Source: a virus. Taken from it: 64,000 nt of DNA. Of the stretch, positions 13,941 to 20,421 are shown piece by piece. The translations under genes and the position numbers were made by a program. The notes under the pieces were generated by a model. It was not told the origin of the DNA and searched no databases. It was given only the letters and a program-made list of their open reading frames with translations. The stretch covers positions 1 through 64,000 of the IMG/VR virus record IMGVR_UViG_3300045539_000055, one strand, 5' to 3'. Every line of letters starts with the position of its first letter. Within the stretch, counting starts at the first letter, position 1.

Positions 13941-14132
13941 ATGAAAATTATCACAGACCGCAGAGTTTTGAATGCAGTAGCAAAGAAACACGATTTAAGT
14001 TTTTGCCCAAAGTATAAGTATTACGATGGCGATGACTATGACTTGCCTCGAGAGTTTATCTTAAATGGCAGAGTTTACATTTTAAAATATTACGATGGAT
14101 GTTTCAATCCGTTTTTAACTTTAATTAATTAG
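13941..14132 (+). CDS. Small tyrosine-rich protein
   Basis: 63 residues, MKIITDRRVLNAVAKKHDL followed by YKYYDGDDYDLP and a YILKYYDGCF repeat-like block ending LTLIN. Compact alpha/beta layout, no family known. It is the first gene after a strong promoter, and its stop codon overlaps the first base of a palindrome copy. Confidence 0.58.
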   Translation: MKIITDRRVLNAVAKKHDLSFCPKYKYYDGDDYDLPREFILNGRVYILKYYDGCFNPFLTLIN

Positions 14133-14147
14133 TGTCTTCAAAGACAC
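14132..14147. repeat. Dispersed 16-bp palindrome overlapping a stop codon
   Basis: GTGTCTTCAAAGACAC whose first G is the last base of the TAG of the preceding gene. It lies 17 nt before the next start codon. Confidence 0.9.
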
Positions 14148-14163
14148 ACAAAACCAATTTATT

Positions 14164-14721
14164 ATGAGACAAATCACAGAAAGAATTTGCACAGCCTTCG
14201 AGCAACGCAGAACATTAAAAATTGACAACACCGAAACAGATGGCACAAGCCTTTGGTTGTTCGGGAATGAAATTGCCCAATGGCGAGAGGATGGAATTTG
14301 GATAACCGATGCGGGTTGGAAAAGCAAAACCACCAAGGAGCGTTTGAACGGGTTAACGGGAGTCAACATCACGCAGAGAGCGGGCAGTTGGTACATAAAC
14401 GGGAACCTTTGGCAAGGCGAGTGGACAAGCGTGAATGAGAATAACGGAATAACACAGACCCCGCAAGAGGTAGTGCAATTTGACATCACAAGCGAGTGGA
14501 AAGGTAACTACAGCAAGCCAATCTATTCAGTGTATCACACACACACAGAGGCAGAAATTCTACAGATTGAGTTTATGCTAAGTGCTATCGGAATACCTAC
14601 CACAAAAACGTATTCAGATACCGATGGAGAGTACAAGCCTAATCACTTTATCGTTGTGCCCGTAGCAGAGTTTGAGAGAGCAAAACAATTTTTAACCAAA
14701 GTGTCTTTGGAGACACTATAA
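14164..14721 (+). CDS. Two-part conserved phage protein, function unknown
   Basis: 185 residues. The N-terminal 85 have a beta pattern common in small phage proteins: LWLFGNEIAQW, GIWITDAGWKSKTTKERLNGL, WYINGNLWQGEW. The C-terminal part (about 115-180) contains YHTHTEAEILQIEFMLSAIGIP and FIVVPVAEFERAKQFL. These look like an ACT- or ferredoxin-like helix-strand module. The last six codons before TAA carry a variant palindrome. No function can be assigned. Confidence 0.62.
   Translation: MRQITERICTAFEQRRTLKIDNTETDGTSLWLFGNEIAQWREDGIWITDAGWKSKTTKERLNGLTGVNITQRAGSWYINGNLWQGEWTSVNENNGITQTPQEVVQFDITSEWKGNYSKPIYSVYHTHTEAEILQIEFMLSAIGIPTTKTYSDTDGEYKPNHFIVVPVAEFERAKQFLTKVSLETL
14701..14716. repeat. 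Dispersed 16-bp palindrome, variant at gene end
   Basis: GTGTCTTTGGAGACAC (one base off the usual arm, giving a G-T type mismatch). It encodes V-S-L-E-T at the end of the 14164 gene, ending 5 nt before its last base. Confidence 0.8.
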
Positions 14722-14733
14722 AACCTAATCAAA

Positions 14734-14862
14734 ATGAAAAATTCAAAATCGTATGCAGTTTACATTATCTACATTATTCTAATGACATCAATGCTTGTTT
14801 CAAGTTGTGCCTCAAGGTGCAAGCAACAGCGAAGATATTGGAATACACATAGAGCAGTTTAA
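14734..14862 (+). CDS. Small lipoprotein
   Basis: 42 residues: a short N-terminus, a hydrophobic segment (8-23), then the lipobox VSSC with Cys25 and a short basic mature part (ASRCKQQRRYW). Early phage lipoproteins of this size often block superinfection at the outer membrane, while a spanin role is less likely because a u-spanin is encoded in the late operon. This functional reading is inference. Confidence 0.65.
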   Translation: MKNSKSYAVYIIYIILMTSMLVSSCASRCKQQRRYWNTHRAV

Positions 14863-14890
14863 AAATTATTAATCAATAAATCAAATCAAA

Positions 14891-14962
14891 ATGAAAAAAG
14901 TTGTAGCGATATTTTTAATATCAATAGTAATATCATTTATTTTAGCCCCATACCAAGGCTAA
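14891..14962 (+). CDS. 23-residue single-helix membrane peptide
   Basis: MKKVVAIFLISIVISFILAPYQG: two lysines followed by a hydrophobic helix. It is preceded by the leader AAATCAAATCAAA, which is the typical start context here, so translation is plausible despite the size. Function is unknown. Confidence 0.42.
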   Translation: MKKVVAIFLISIVISFILAPYQG

Positions 14963-14973
14963 AAAAGAGGGGA

Positions 14974-14989
14974 GTGTCTTCAAAGACAC
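14974..14989. repeat. Dispersed 16-bp palindrome before hammerhead 3
   Basis: GTGTCTTCAAAGACAC, extended by flanking GA/TC to an 8-bp RNA stem with a TCAA loop. It ends 5 nt before ribozyme 3. Confidence 0.9.
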
Positions 14990-14993
14990 TCTC

Positions 14994-15044
14994 GCTGTCT
15001 CAAGGTAATTGCCTTGACTGACGAGCCTATCAAGGCGAAACAGC
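14994..15044 (+). ncRNA. Type III hammerhead ribozyme 3
   Basis: Stem III is GCTG/CAGC (14994-14997 with 15041-15044). The GTC cleavage triplet ends at 14999. Stem I is TCAAGG-TAATTG-CCTTGA (15000-15017). CTGACGA is at 15018-15024, stem II is GCC-TATCAA-GGC, and GAAA is at 15037-15040. The next ATG is 21 nt after the ribozyme. Confidence 0.88.
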
Positions 15045-15064
15045 AAATTTAAAAACAAAAAAAA

Positions 15065-15442
15065 ATGAGCAATCTAACAAAAGTTGTCGATGGCTTTTTA
15101 TGGCTAATCGTAACGGACAAAGCAAAAGAAATTTTTATCAGCGGGCTATTCGACTTGTACATCCTACACGATGATAGTTCAGAGAGCTTAATCGAAGGCT
15201 TCGGGCAGTTGGTTGAGGCACTTGAAAACGGAATGGACATCGGAATTGAAGGCGGGCATTTGCCTAAGAAGGAGACCCAAGCAGACCTACAGAAAGAGCT
15301 TGTACAGAAGTCAGGCATCAACATCGTAACGTGTGGAGAGTGTGCAGAGGTTATGTTACACAGAGTTACAGACGAGGTTGTAGTTTGTCCTTTTTGCGAG
15401 TTTTCTAACGACCCTTGTCATTTTCCCGACTTATATTATTAA
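15065..15442 (+). CDS. Zinc-ribbon protein
   Basis: 125 residues. An N-terminal helical region (to about 85) is followed by a C-terminal zinc ribbon with CGEC (about 90-93) and CPFC (about 108-111), ending HFPDLYY. Proteins of this size with an N-terminal helical part and C-terminal ribbon are common and unnamed in Bacteroidota phages. A nucleic-acid or protein contact through the ribbon is likely. It follows hammerhead 3 directly. Confidence 0.62.
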   Translation: MSNLTKVVDGFLWLIVTDKAKEIFISGLFDLYILHDDSSESLIEGFGQLVEALENGMDIGIEGGHLPKKETQADLQKELVQKSGINIVTCGECAEVMLHRVTDEVVVCPFCEFSNDPCHFPDLYY

Positions 15443-15460
15443 TCACTAAATCAAATAAAA

Positions 15461-15709
15461 ATGAGCATTATCAAAATCACAAAGCAAGATTGGAAAACGA
15501 TTAACCCGACAAAAACGGGAATTGATAACCAAAAATTAGACAGAGAGTACACTATTTTATTCAACACGAATGAAATGATTACAGCAAAAGAAAGCGAGCA
15601 CGGAGGCACATACATAACCTACAAAAAGGCTATGGTGGATGGAATGACTTGCAAAGAAACATTAGACGAAGTTTACGCCCTTATTTGTGCATCAGATGGA
15701 AGCAACTAA
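15461..15709 (+). CDS. Small mixed alpha/beta protein
   Basis: 82 residues, with IIKITKQDWKTINP opening, a TILFNTNEMITAKESEHGGTY segment and a C-terminal helix. The ATG follows the leader AAATCAAATAAAA. No family is recognised. It overlaps the next start by 14 bp. Confidence 0.55.
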   Translation: MSIIKITKQDWKTINPTKTGIDNQKLDREYTILFNTNEMITAKESEHGGTYITYKKAMVDGMTCKETLDEVYALICASDGSN

Positions 15710-15851
15710 ATCATTCAGCGTGTATTACGATGGAGTGTACGTTCAGAACGTAACAGCCCACAGCGGGTTCGAGGCAATAGACAAAGTTTTCTATTTGTAC
15801 ATAGAGAAACACCCGACCCTCGAAAGAAAAAAATTCAGTACTAAAAAATAA
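15696..15851 (+). CDS. 51-residue small protein
   Basis: Reads MEATKSFSVYYDGVYVQNVT, then a helix FEAIDKVFYLYIEKHP and a basic tail. It overlaps the preceding gene by 14 bp in another frame. Base use is like its neighbours. Function unknown. Confidence 0.5.
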   Translation: MEATKSFSVYYDGVYVQNVTAHSGFEAIDKVFYLYIEKHPTLERKKFSTKK

Positions 15852-15862
15852 TTCAAAATAAA

Positions 15863-15894
15863 TTTGGCAGTGTCGATTACTTGTCGTACCTTTG
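15863..15894 (+). promoter_or_regulatory. Early promoter, second copy of the duplicated element
   Basis: TTTG at 15863, a 20-bp spacer, and TACCTTTG at 15887-15894. It shares AGTGTCGATTACT and TTTGTCGAA with the promoter at 13875. It drives the amidotransferase-cyclotransferase gene. A palindrome copy lies between the promoter and the start codon, in the 5' leader. Confidence 0.7.
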
Positions 15895-15923
15895 TCGAAT
15901 ATTAGTTTATTAATCAGGATTCT

Positions 15924-15939
15924 GTGTCTTCAAAGACAC
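15924..15939. repeat. Dispersed 16-bp palindrome in a 5' leader
   Basis: GTGTCTTCAAAGACAC, 29 nt downstream of a promoter -7 box and 22 nt before the ATG at 15962. It is the only copy located in the operator/leader position just behind a promoter. Confidence 0.9.
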
Positions 15940-15961
15940 TATCCGCAAATCAAATCAAATT

Positions 15962-17092
15962 ATGTGTGTTATCATTATCAAACAAAAAGGTTATCAAGTG
16001 TCTCAGGAAATTGCAAAAACATCCGCAAGGATTAACCCTCACGGATTGGGGATTGTGTGGCTCGATACTTTTGATGTTACTTACCACAAGTCAGCAGAAT
16101 ACAAATTGCTTGACACAGACCGCCCATTTATTGCTCATTTTAGATACGCTACTGTTGGGGCTATAGGCAGACAAAACACCCACCCATTTCAGTGTGGCAA
16201 TAACAAAAACGAGTACCTAATGATGAATGGTACAATCAAGGGGCTTGGCAATATGAAGCAAAGCGATTCAAAGGTATTAGCCGACAAACTTGGAGGCATA
16301 CCTCGACCACAATGGAAGTCAGAGTTGGCTCAATACGATTGCCGATTCACTACGATTAACGTGCAAAACAAATCGTTTCAGATATACAACCGAGAGGATT
16401 GGATTCAGAAAGATGGCGTTTGGTACAGCAAGGAGAATGTACTTGAAGATAACTATGTTGCAGTGTATGGTACACTAAAGAAAGGTTACTCAAACTATTG
16501 GCACTACCTATCAGGAACTAACTTTGTAGGCAGTGGAACGACCACAGACAAATACCCGCTTGTAGTTAGCGGATTGCCTTACCTCATCGAAGATAAAGGT
16601 TTAGGGCACAATGTGGATGTAGATGTGTTTAGAGTTACGGATTCAAAGATAAAGAGTTTAGACCAATTAGAGGGGCATCCGAGATGGTATTGCAGAAAGC
16701 AAATCAATATCACAATCAAGGGAAAGCAAGTCCTTTGTTGGATTTACTTTAACCTCAAGGAAGTTGCAGATAACAAAGTGTTTCACAAGTCCTACGTTCA
16801 GGCTAAGCCAAAATTTCAGACCTTTGGTAATTACGGAACAAGTCCATACCGCTATGTTAAAAGTTCATACCCAAAAAGATATGATACCATACCCGCTAAG
16901 GCACAGCCTCAGAAAAAAATGTTTCAGGATTGGTTCTCCGATGTGGATGATACACCCGAGTTTGATGTGCAGAATGAGACACCTATGTGTGTTGCTTGCT
17001 ACAATGACTTAGTGTTTGATGGGTTCAATAATTACCATTGCAGTAGCTGTAACACGTGGCACTCAGAGGCAGATGTATTGAGAAAGTTTTAG
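15962..17092 (+). CDS. Class II glutamine amidotransferase / gamma-glutamylcyclotransferase fusion with zinc ribbon
   Basis: 376 residues in three parts. Residues 2-150 form a class II glutamine amidotransferase (Ntn hydrolase): nucleophile Cys2 after Met1, HFRYATVG at 59-66, a MNGT turn at 88-91 and SDSK at 101-104. Residues 165-285 form a gamma-glutamylcyclotransferase-like domain: VYGTLKKGYSNYWHYL with the substrate loop YGTL at 169-172 and a catalytic-type Glu237 in LDQLEGHP. Residues 343-363 are a zinc ribbon (CVAC and CSSC). The first domain releases ammonia from glutamine, and the second opens gamma-glutamyl bonds. With the amidoligase upstream this suggests a system that attaches and trims an amide-linked group. 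Confidence 0.82.
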   Translation: MCVIIIKQKGYQVSQEIAKTSARINPHGLGIVWLDTFDVTYHKSAEYKLLDTDRPFIAHFRYATVGAIGRQNTHPFQCGNNKNEYLMMNGTIKGLGNMKQSDSKVLADKLGGIPRPQWKSELAQYDCRFTTINVQNKSFQIYNREDWIQKDGVWYSKENVLEDNYVAVYGTLKKGYSNYWHYLSGTNFVGSGTTTDKYPLVVSGLPYLIEDKGLGHNVDVDVFRVTDSKIKSLDQLEGHPRWYCRKQINITIKGKQVLCWIYFNLKEVADNKVFHKSYVQAKPKFQTFGNYGTSPYRYVKSSYPKRYDTIPAKAQPQKKMFQDWFSDVDDTPEFDVQNETPMCVACYNDLVFDGFNNYHCSSCNTWHSEADVLRKF

Positions 17093-17103
17093 TACCTTAG
17101 GGA

Positions 17104-17119
17104 GTGTCTTCAAAGACAC
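17104..17119. repeat. Dispersed 16-bp palindrome before hammerhead 4
   Basis: GTGTCTTCAAAGACAC with flanking GA/TC, 12 nt after the amidotransferase stop and 6 nt before ribozyme 4. Confidence 0.9.
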
Positions 17120-17124
17120 TCTCT

Positions 17125-17173
17125 CCGTATCGAGATAGTTGTCTCGACTGACGATTCCAAAAGGATGAAACGG
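17125..17173 (+). ncRNA. Type III hammerhead ribozyme 4
   Basis: Stem III is CCG/CGG (17125-17127 with 17171-17173). The GTA cleavage triplet ends at 17129. Stem I is TCGAGA-TAGTTG-TCTCGA (17130-17147). CTGACGA is at 17148-17154 and GAAA at 17167-17170. Stem II is TTCC-AAAA-GGAT, three pairs plus a T-T mismatch at its base, so this copy may be slower than the others. The next ATG is 20 nt on. Confidence 0.85.
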
Positions 17174-17192
17174 AAACTAAAATCTAAAGATT

Positions 17193-17486
17193 ATGAAAAT
17201 CTATTTAAAATTTGACCACAACGAAGACGATTCCCTTAAAGCGATTGGTTGTGAACACAATGGGAAAGAAGTTAGTGAAAGAGTTTTTGATGTTATCAAG
17301 TGGTACAGCGATGATGATAGTTTGAGTAGAGCGAGTCATTTGTCGGAGTTGATTCACAAAACACTTGACTACGAGGAAATTTTATTCCTTGCCACTAAGT
17401 CCGTAGAGAATAAGATGGAGCAAATGATGTTTGAAAGAATGAAGGACAGACTAAGAGAAGATTTAAGAGACTTTTTAAACGAATAA
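17193..17486 (+). CDS. 97-residue acidic helical protein
   Basis: Opens MKIYLKFDHNEDDSLKAIG, with a helical C-terminal half (MEQMMFERMKDRLREDL). No membrane segment and no family recognised. It follows hammerhead 4 and is 3 bp before the next gene. Confidence 0.58.
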   Translation: MKIYLKFDHNEDDSLKAIGCEHNGKEVSERVFDVIKWYSDDDSLSRASHLSELIHKTLDYEEILFLATKSVENKMEQMMFERMKDRLREDLRDFLNE

Positions 17487-17489
17487 GCT

Positions 17490-17714
17490 ATGCAAGTATT
17501 TAGAGTTAACACCACAGCGTACAGCGAGGAAGACTTTTACCTCCTTACAGACCTTACCGAACAAGATATTGTAGAGGTAGTAATGCCAATCGTAAATGCA
17601 GAGCGAGATGGCTACGAAGACTATGACAATGAGATGCTTTTAGATGCACTCAAAAAGCGTTACCCGAGAAAGAAAATTGACTTGTACTCGGAGTTTGAAC
17701 TTATCACGATTTAA
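17490..17714 (+). CDS. 74-residue acidic small protein
   Basis: Opens MQVFRVNTTAYSEEDFYLLTDL, acidic throughout, ending in a beta strand EFELITI. Function unknown. It is co-transcribed with the preceding gene and ends where a structured leader region begins. Confidence 0.58.
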   Translation: MQVFRVNTTAYSEEDFYLLTDLTEQDIVEVVMPIVNAERDGYEDYDNEMLLDALKKRYPRKKIDLYSEFELITI

Positions 17715-17715
17715 T

Positions 17716-17882
17716 AGGGTGGCACTCGGAAATCCTTACTTGTCGGTAATGTAGGCAGTTGCAATGCTAATGGTTAATTTGGTTGCCACCTTGTATCAGA
17801 GTTTTTTTATTTTTGTCCTCCGATACACTCATAAAACTGAAATTGCAATAAGACTGACAGCTCGGAAAGACGAGCTTATTTT
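17716..17882 (+). ncRNA. Structured intergenic RNA region
   Basis: There is no reading frame between the genes at 17714 and 17896. A 9-pair helix closes a first domain (17716-17724, AGGGTGGCA, with 17784-17792, TGCCACCTT, including one G-T pair). Next comes GTATC-x-GAG (17793-17801) with CTC-x-GATAC (17818-17826) around a T-rich loop. A third hairpin near 17850-17880 pairs AATAAG with CTTATT and CTCG with CGAG. A leader or processed RNA is suggested. It does not match a hammerhead core. Confidence 0.45.
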
Positions 17883-17895
17883 TAAAACCTAAGCT

Positions 17896-18300
17896 ATGAA
17901 AAAAATCAAAGAGTTTATTTATGTTTTCTTTTTTTGCATACCACTTGCAATAGTAGTTTATATAGGTTGTATGATAGGAATTTTAATTTTTAATTTAATC
18001 AAATTTATGGACACAAAAAAAATCAATGACATCGAGGTTCACGACTTCGTTGACCTAAGCCCATCGAAAGAAACGATGAGAGCTATCGAAATCGCACAAG
18101 CAAAAGAATTATTAAGAAGCGAGGGCTACTTCGTGGACAACCTTTGGCAGACTTGCGATGTAACGCTAAACTATGATTGTACCGAAGAGGAGGCTCAAAG
18201 AGTATTGAATAGTGCGTTAACCAACGATGCTACCTACCAACAAATTTGGGAGGCTATCAGTTACAAAGCAGAGAGTATTAACTTAAAACGTAGAGACTAA
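17896..18300 (+). CDS. Membrane-anchored phage protein of unknown function
   Basis: 134 residues. An N-terminal transmembrane helix (about 7-37) is joined to a soluble acidic domain beginning near MDTKKINDIE. That domain contains DFVDLSPSKETMR, LRSEGYFVDNLW and YDCTEEEAQRVL. The soluble part alone resembles a widespread small phage protein, so translation could also begin at the internal ATG near 18007. It overlaps the next gene by TAATG. Confidence 0.6.
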   Translation: MKKIKEFIYVFFFCIPLAIVVYIGCMIGILIFNLIKFMDTKKINDIEVHDFVDLSPSKETMRAIEIAQAKELLRSEGYFVDNLWQTCDVTLNYDCTEEEAQRVLNSALTNDATYQQIWEAISYKAESINLKRRD

Positions 18301-18488
18301 TGTGCACACAACTTAAACCATTTACAAACAGACTAACTATTCAGCCCGTACAAAATGGGTTTTTAGTTTACATAAATGATGACTTTAGTCAAGGAACAGC
18401 AAGACCCGTACCATTCGTTTTTGAAACGATGGATAACTTATTAGAATTTGTAAAACTTAGATTTGAAGAAGATGGAAATCAAAATTGA
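18300..18488 (+). CDS. 62-residue small protein
   Basis: Opens MCTQLKPFTNRLTIQPVQNG, a beta pattern with FLVYINDDF and a helix NLLEFVKLRFEED. TAATG overlap with the previous gene and a 17-bp overlap with the next. Function unknown. Confidence 0.58.
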   Translation: MCTQLKPFTNRLTIQPVQNGFLVYINDDFSQGTARPVPFVFETMDNLLEFVKLRFEEDGNQN

Positions 18489-18870
18489 GACCATAGTACC
18501 GAGAGAGGTGCTTGAGAATGTTTGCGTTACAGCCCTTGAGGGCGGTAGTAATTATTGGTATTACTTATCAGATGGAGCAGTAAAGCTAATCAGGAAAGCA
18601 GTGCCTAAGAACGAAGACCCTTACTTGAGTACAGCGATACTCAAGGCGATACTCGACCACAATGTTGAAGTACCTATCAACGATGCAGAAGATGAGAATG
18701 AGGTGCTTGGTTACATAAGCAAGAAAACTATTCAGGAACGCATACAAAAGCTATCGGAGGATGATAGTTCAAAGTGGGCATTGGAAAGGGAAATCAGAGG
18801 CGAAGGCGATGCAGACAGCAGTGATGTAGTTTTTCAGTGGATGGCGATGGGGGAGGTCGTGTTTGGATAA
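18472..18870 (+). CDS. Conserved phage protein with ALEGGSNYWYYL motif
   Basis: 132 residues from the ATG at 18472. It contains CVTALEGGSNYWYYL (about 19-33), a signature I have seen in many phage proteins of unknown role, and a helical C-terminal half. TAATG coupling to the HNH gene follows. It is probably an early accessory protein. Confidence 0.62.
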   Translation: MEIKIETIVPREVLENVCVTALEGGSNYWYYLSDGAVKLIRKAVPKNEDPYLSTAILKAILDHNVEVPINDAEDENEVLGYISKKTIQERIQKLSEDDSSKWALEREIRGEGDADSSDVVFQWMAMGEVVFG

Positions 18871-19280
18871 TGAACAGCGGGTGCTTTAAGAAAGGACAAA
18901 AACCTTGGAATGCGGGAGTTAAGGGCATACACCTTAGCCCCGCCACCGAGTTCAAGAAAGGCGAGATGGTAGGTTCAGACCATTATAGTTGGAAAGGTGG
19001 CGAGCAGTTAAATAAAAAAGATTGTGCGTATCTTTACGATGGGATAAACAAACGAATCAGAAGACCCAAAAAAATGTATGAGGATGCTAACGGAGAAGTT
19101 CCTAAGGGGTGGATAATCTACCATTTAGATGGAGACAAAGACAATGACCATTTGGACAATTTAATAGCAATCCCGAGAGTGGTTCTGTTGAGGATAAATT
19201 CCGGCAGAATGAATGCAAATTATCACGAGATAAAAGAAGCAGTTGAACAATTTAAAAAATCAAAAGATGGCAACATTTGA
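18870..19280 (+). CDS. HNH endonuclease with N-terminal zinc module
   Basis: 136 residues from the ATG at 18870. The N-terminal CFKKGQKPWNAGVKG and SPATEFKKG repeats resemble the KGxKPWNxG modules at the start of phage HNH proteins. The catalytic core is IIYHLDGDKDNDHLDNLIAI, with the first His in YHLDG and the Asn of D-N-L, as in HNH_3-type nucleases. HNH genes in phages may be homing elements or packaging nickases. No intron or split gene is seen nearby, so this looks like a free-standing homing-type nuclease. It is TAATG-coupled to the preceding gene. Confidence 0.78.
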   Translation: MNSGCFKKGQKPWNAGVKGIHLSPATEFKKGEMVGSDHYSWKGGEQLNKKDCAYLYDGINKRIRRPKKMYEDANGEVPKGWIIYHLDGDKDNDHLDNLIAIPRVVLLRINSGRMNANYHEIKEAVEQFKKSKDGNI

Positions 19281-19623
19281 CAACCTTAGCTATGAAGCTA
19301 ATGAAGAAGCGAAAAGGGAAAAACAAGACCCAATCGTACAGAAAGTAATCGAATCGTACAATAACCGTTCTGAAATAGGGCAAGAAAAATACGGAACGAC
19401 ATTAGAAAAAAACGACCTAACCCTTATTGAGTGGATGAAACACCTACAAGAAGAGTTGATGGATGCTACACTTTATTTAGAGAAGCTAAAATCAGAGTTG
19501 GAATCGAACCCTAACTTCCCCGAGGGGCATATTATAACCAAAGAGAGTTGGGATAAAGCAGACAAAATAACCCACGAGGGATTTATCTATGTTAAATACA
19601 CAGACCTTGTAGTTTATAAGTAA
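19267..19623 (+). CDS. MazG-like or related helical phage protein
   Basis: 118 residues from the ATG at 19267. The middle reads IESYNNRSEIGQEKYGTTL and then WMKHLQEELMDATLYLEKLKSEL. A helix with E-E-x-x-D-A-x-x-Y-x-E resembles the metal-binding E-x-x-E/D helix of MazG/dUTPase-like NTP pyrophosphohydrolases. The second acidic helix is not clearly visible, so the assignment is tentative. It overlaps the HNH gene by 14 bp. Confidence 0.5.
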   Translation: MATFDNLSYEANEEAKREKQDPIVQKVIESYNNRSEIGQEKYGTTLEKNDLTLIEWMKHLQEELMDATLYLEKLKSELESNPNFPEGHIITKESWDKADKITHEGFIYVKYTDLVVYK

Positions 19624-19632
19624 AAAATGTAC

Positions 19633-19640
19633 TATCTTTG
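19633..19640 (+). promoter_or_regulatory. Promoter -7 box before the 19673 gene
   Basis: TATCTTTG, 33 bp upstream of the ATG at 19673, a full match to TAnnTTTG. Confidence 0.55.
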
Positions 19641-19672
19641 TACGAGTATTAATCATATTAACAATAGAAAAA

Positions 19673-20020
19673 ATGGTAACAATCCAAAAACATTACGACA
19701 TTGAGATGGAAAAAGAAAAACCAAATCAAGTATTACTGACACAACTTTCAAAAGTATTAATCAGAAAAACACTTACGCTTAGTGAGTGGAGACTATCGGG
19801 TAAATTTATACCTAAAGCAGATTTTCTTTTAGAGAATCCTACAGCAGAGCTACTTACTACTTGCTCTGAGGTTATCGAGTACTTTGGTAAAAGTTACATT
19901 CAGGTAATGAGTTCAGGAACATTCAGATATACCTCAGCAATCAAGGGAAAAGTCCTTGATGAGATAGAAGATGAAATGTGGCAAGAAATTGCAGAGAAAT
20001 TATTTTGCGATAATTGTTAA
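19673..20020 (+). CDS. 115-residue protein of unknown function
   Basis: Helical protein, MVTIQKHYDIEMEKEKPNQV, then LTLSEWRLSGKFIPKADFLL and CSEVIEYFGKSYIQVMSSGTF. It ends FCDNC. No family is recognised. It has its own promoter box and is followed by another. Confidence 0.58.
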   Translation: MVTIQKHYDIEMEKEKPNQVLLTQLSKVLIRKTLTLSEWRLSGKFIPKADFLLENPTAELLTTCSEVIEYFGKSYIQVMSSGTFRYTSAIKGKVLDEIEDEMWQEIAEKLFCDNC

Positions 20021-20063
20021 TAAAAAAAGTTAAAAAAAATGAACAAGATATAAACATATTTAT

Positions 20064-20071
20064 TATCTTTG
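20064..20071 (+). promoter_or_regulatory. Promoter -7 box before the replication block
   Basis: TATCTTTG, 29 bp before the DnaA-domain gene at 20100. It probably drives the recombination and SSB genes up to the terminator at 22628. Confidence 0.55.
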
Positions 20072-20099
20072 TTTTTTAATCTATTAAAAATCTAATAAA

Positions 20100-20402
20100 A
20101 TGAAATCAGATGTTTTCAATCAGTATGTTGACCGAGTGTCAGAGCTGTACAATATAAAAAAGAAAGACTTATTTTCTAAGTCAAAGAAGAGGGAATTTGT
20201 AGATGCTCGACACCTAATCTATTACCTATGCTCGAAGAGACCAATCCAAATTTCGTACATTCAAAAGTATATGGCAGATAACGGATATAAAATCCAACAC
20301 TCATCAGTCATTCACGGAATCAACAGCATTCAAAATAAAGTAAACGAAGACAGAGATTATCAGACGATAATCAAAGACATCGACAAAGCAGTTTTTATAT
20401 AA
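20100..20402 (+). CDS. DnaA domain IV-like DNA-binding protein
   Basis: 100 residues that match only the C-terminal DNA-binding domain of DnaA: KKREFVDARHLIYYL, then a helix with ISYIQKYMADNG, then HSSVIHGINSIQNK, corresponding to the DnaA signature D-H-S/T-T-V-I-H. No AAA+ domain is present. A stand-alone domain IV could bind DnaA-box-like sites as an origin factor or act as a transcription factor. A second such protein is encoded at 28611. Confidence 0.78.
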   Translation: MKSDVFNQYVDRVSELYNIKKKDLFSKSKKREFVDARHLIYYLCSKRPIQISYIQKYMADNGYKIQHSSVIHGINSIQNKVNEDRDYQTIIKDIDKAVFI

Positions 20403-20421
20403 TCAATTTTAATTTAATCAA

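Noticed and set aside
17850-17880. CTGACAG...GAAA as a possible fifth hammerhead
   Set aside because: The core needs CTGANGA; here it is CTGACAG, and there is no cleavage triplet in a stem III. It is better explained as a hairpin.
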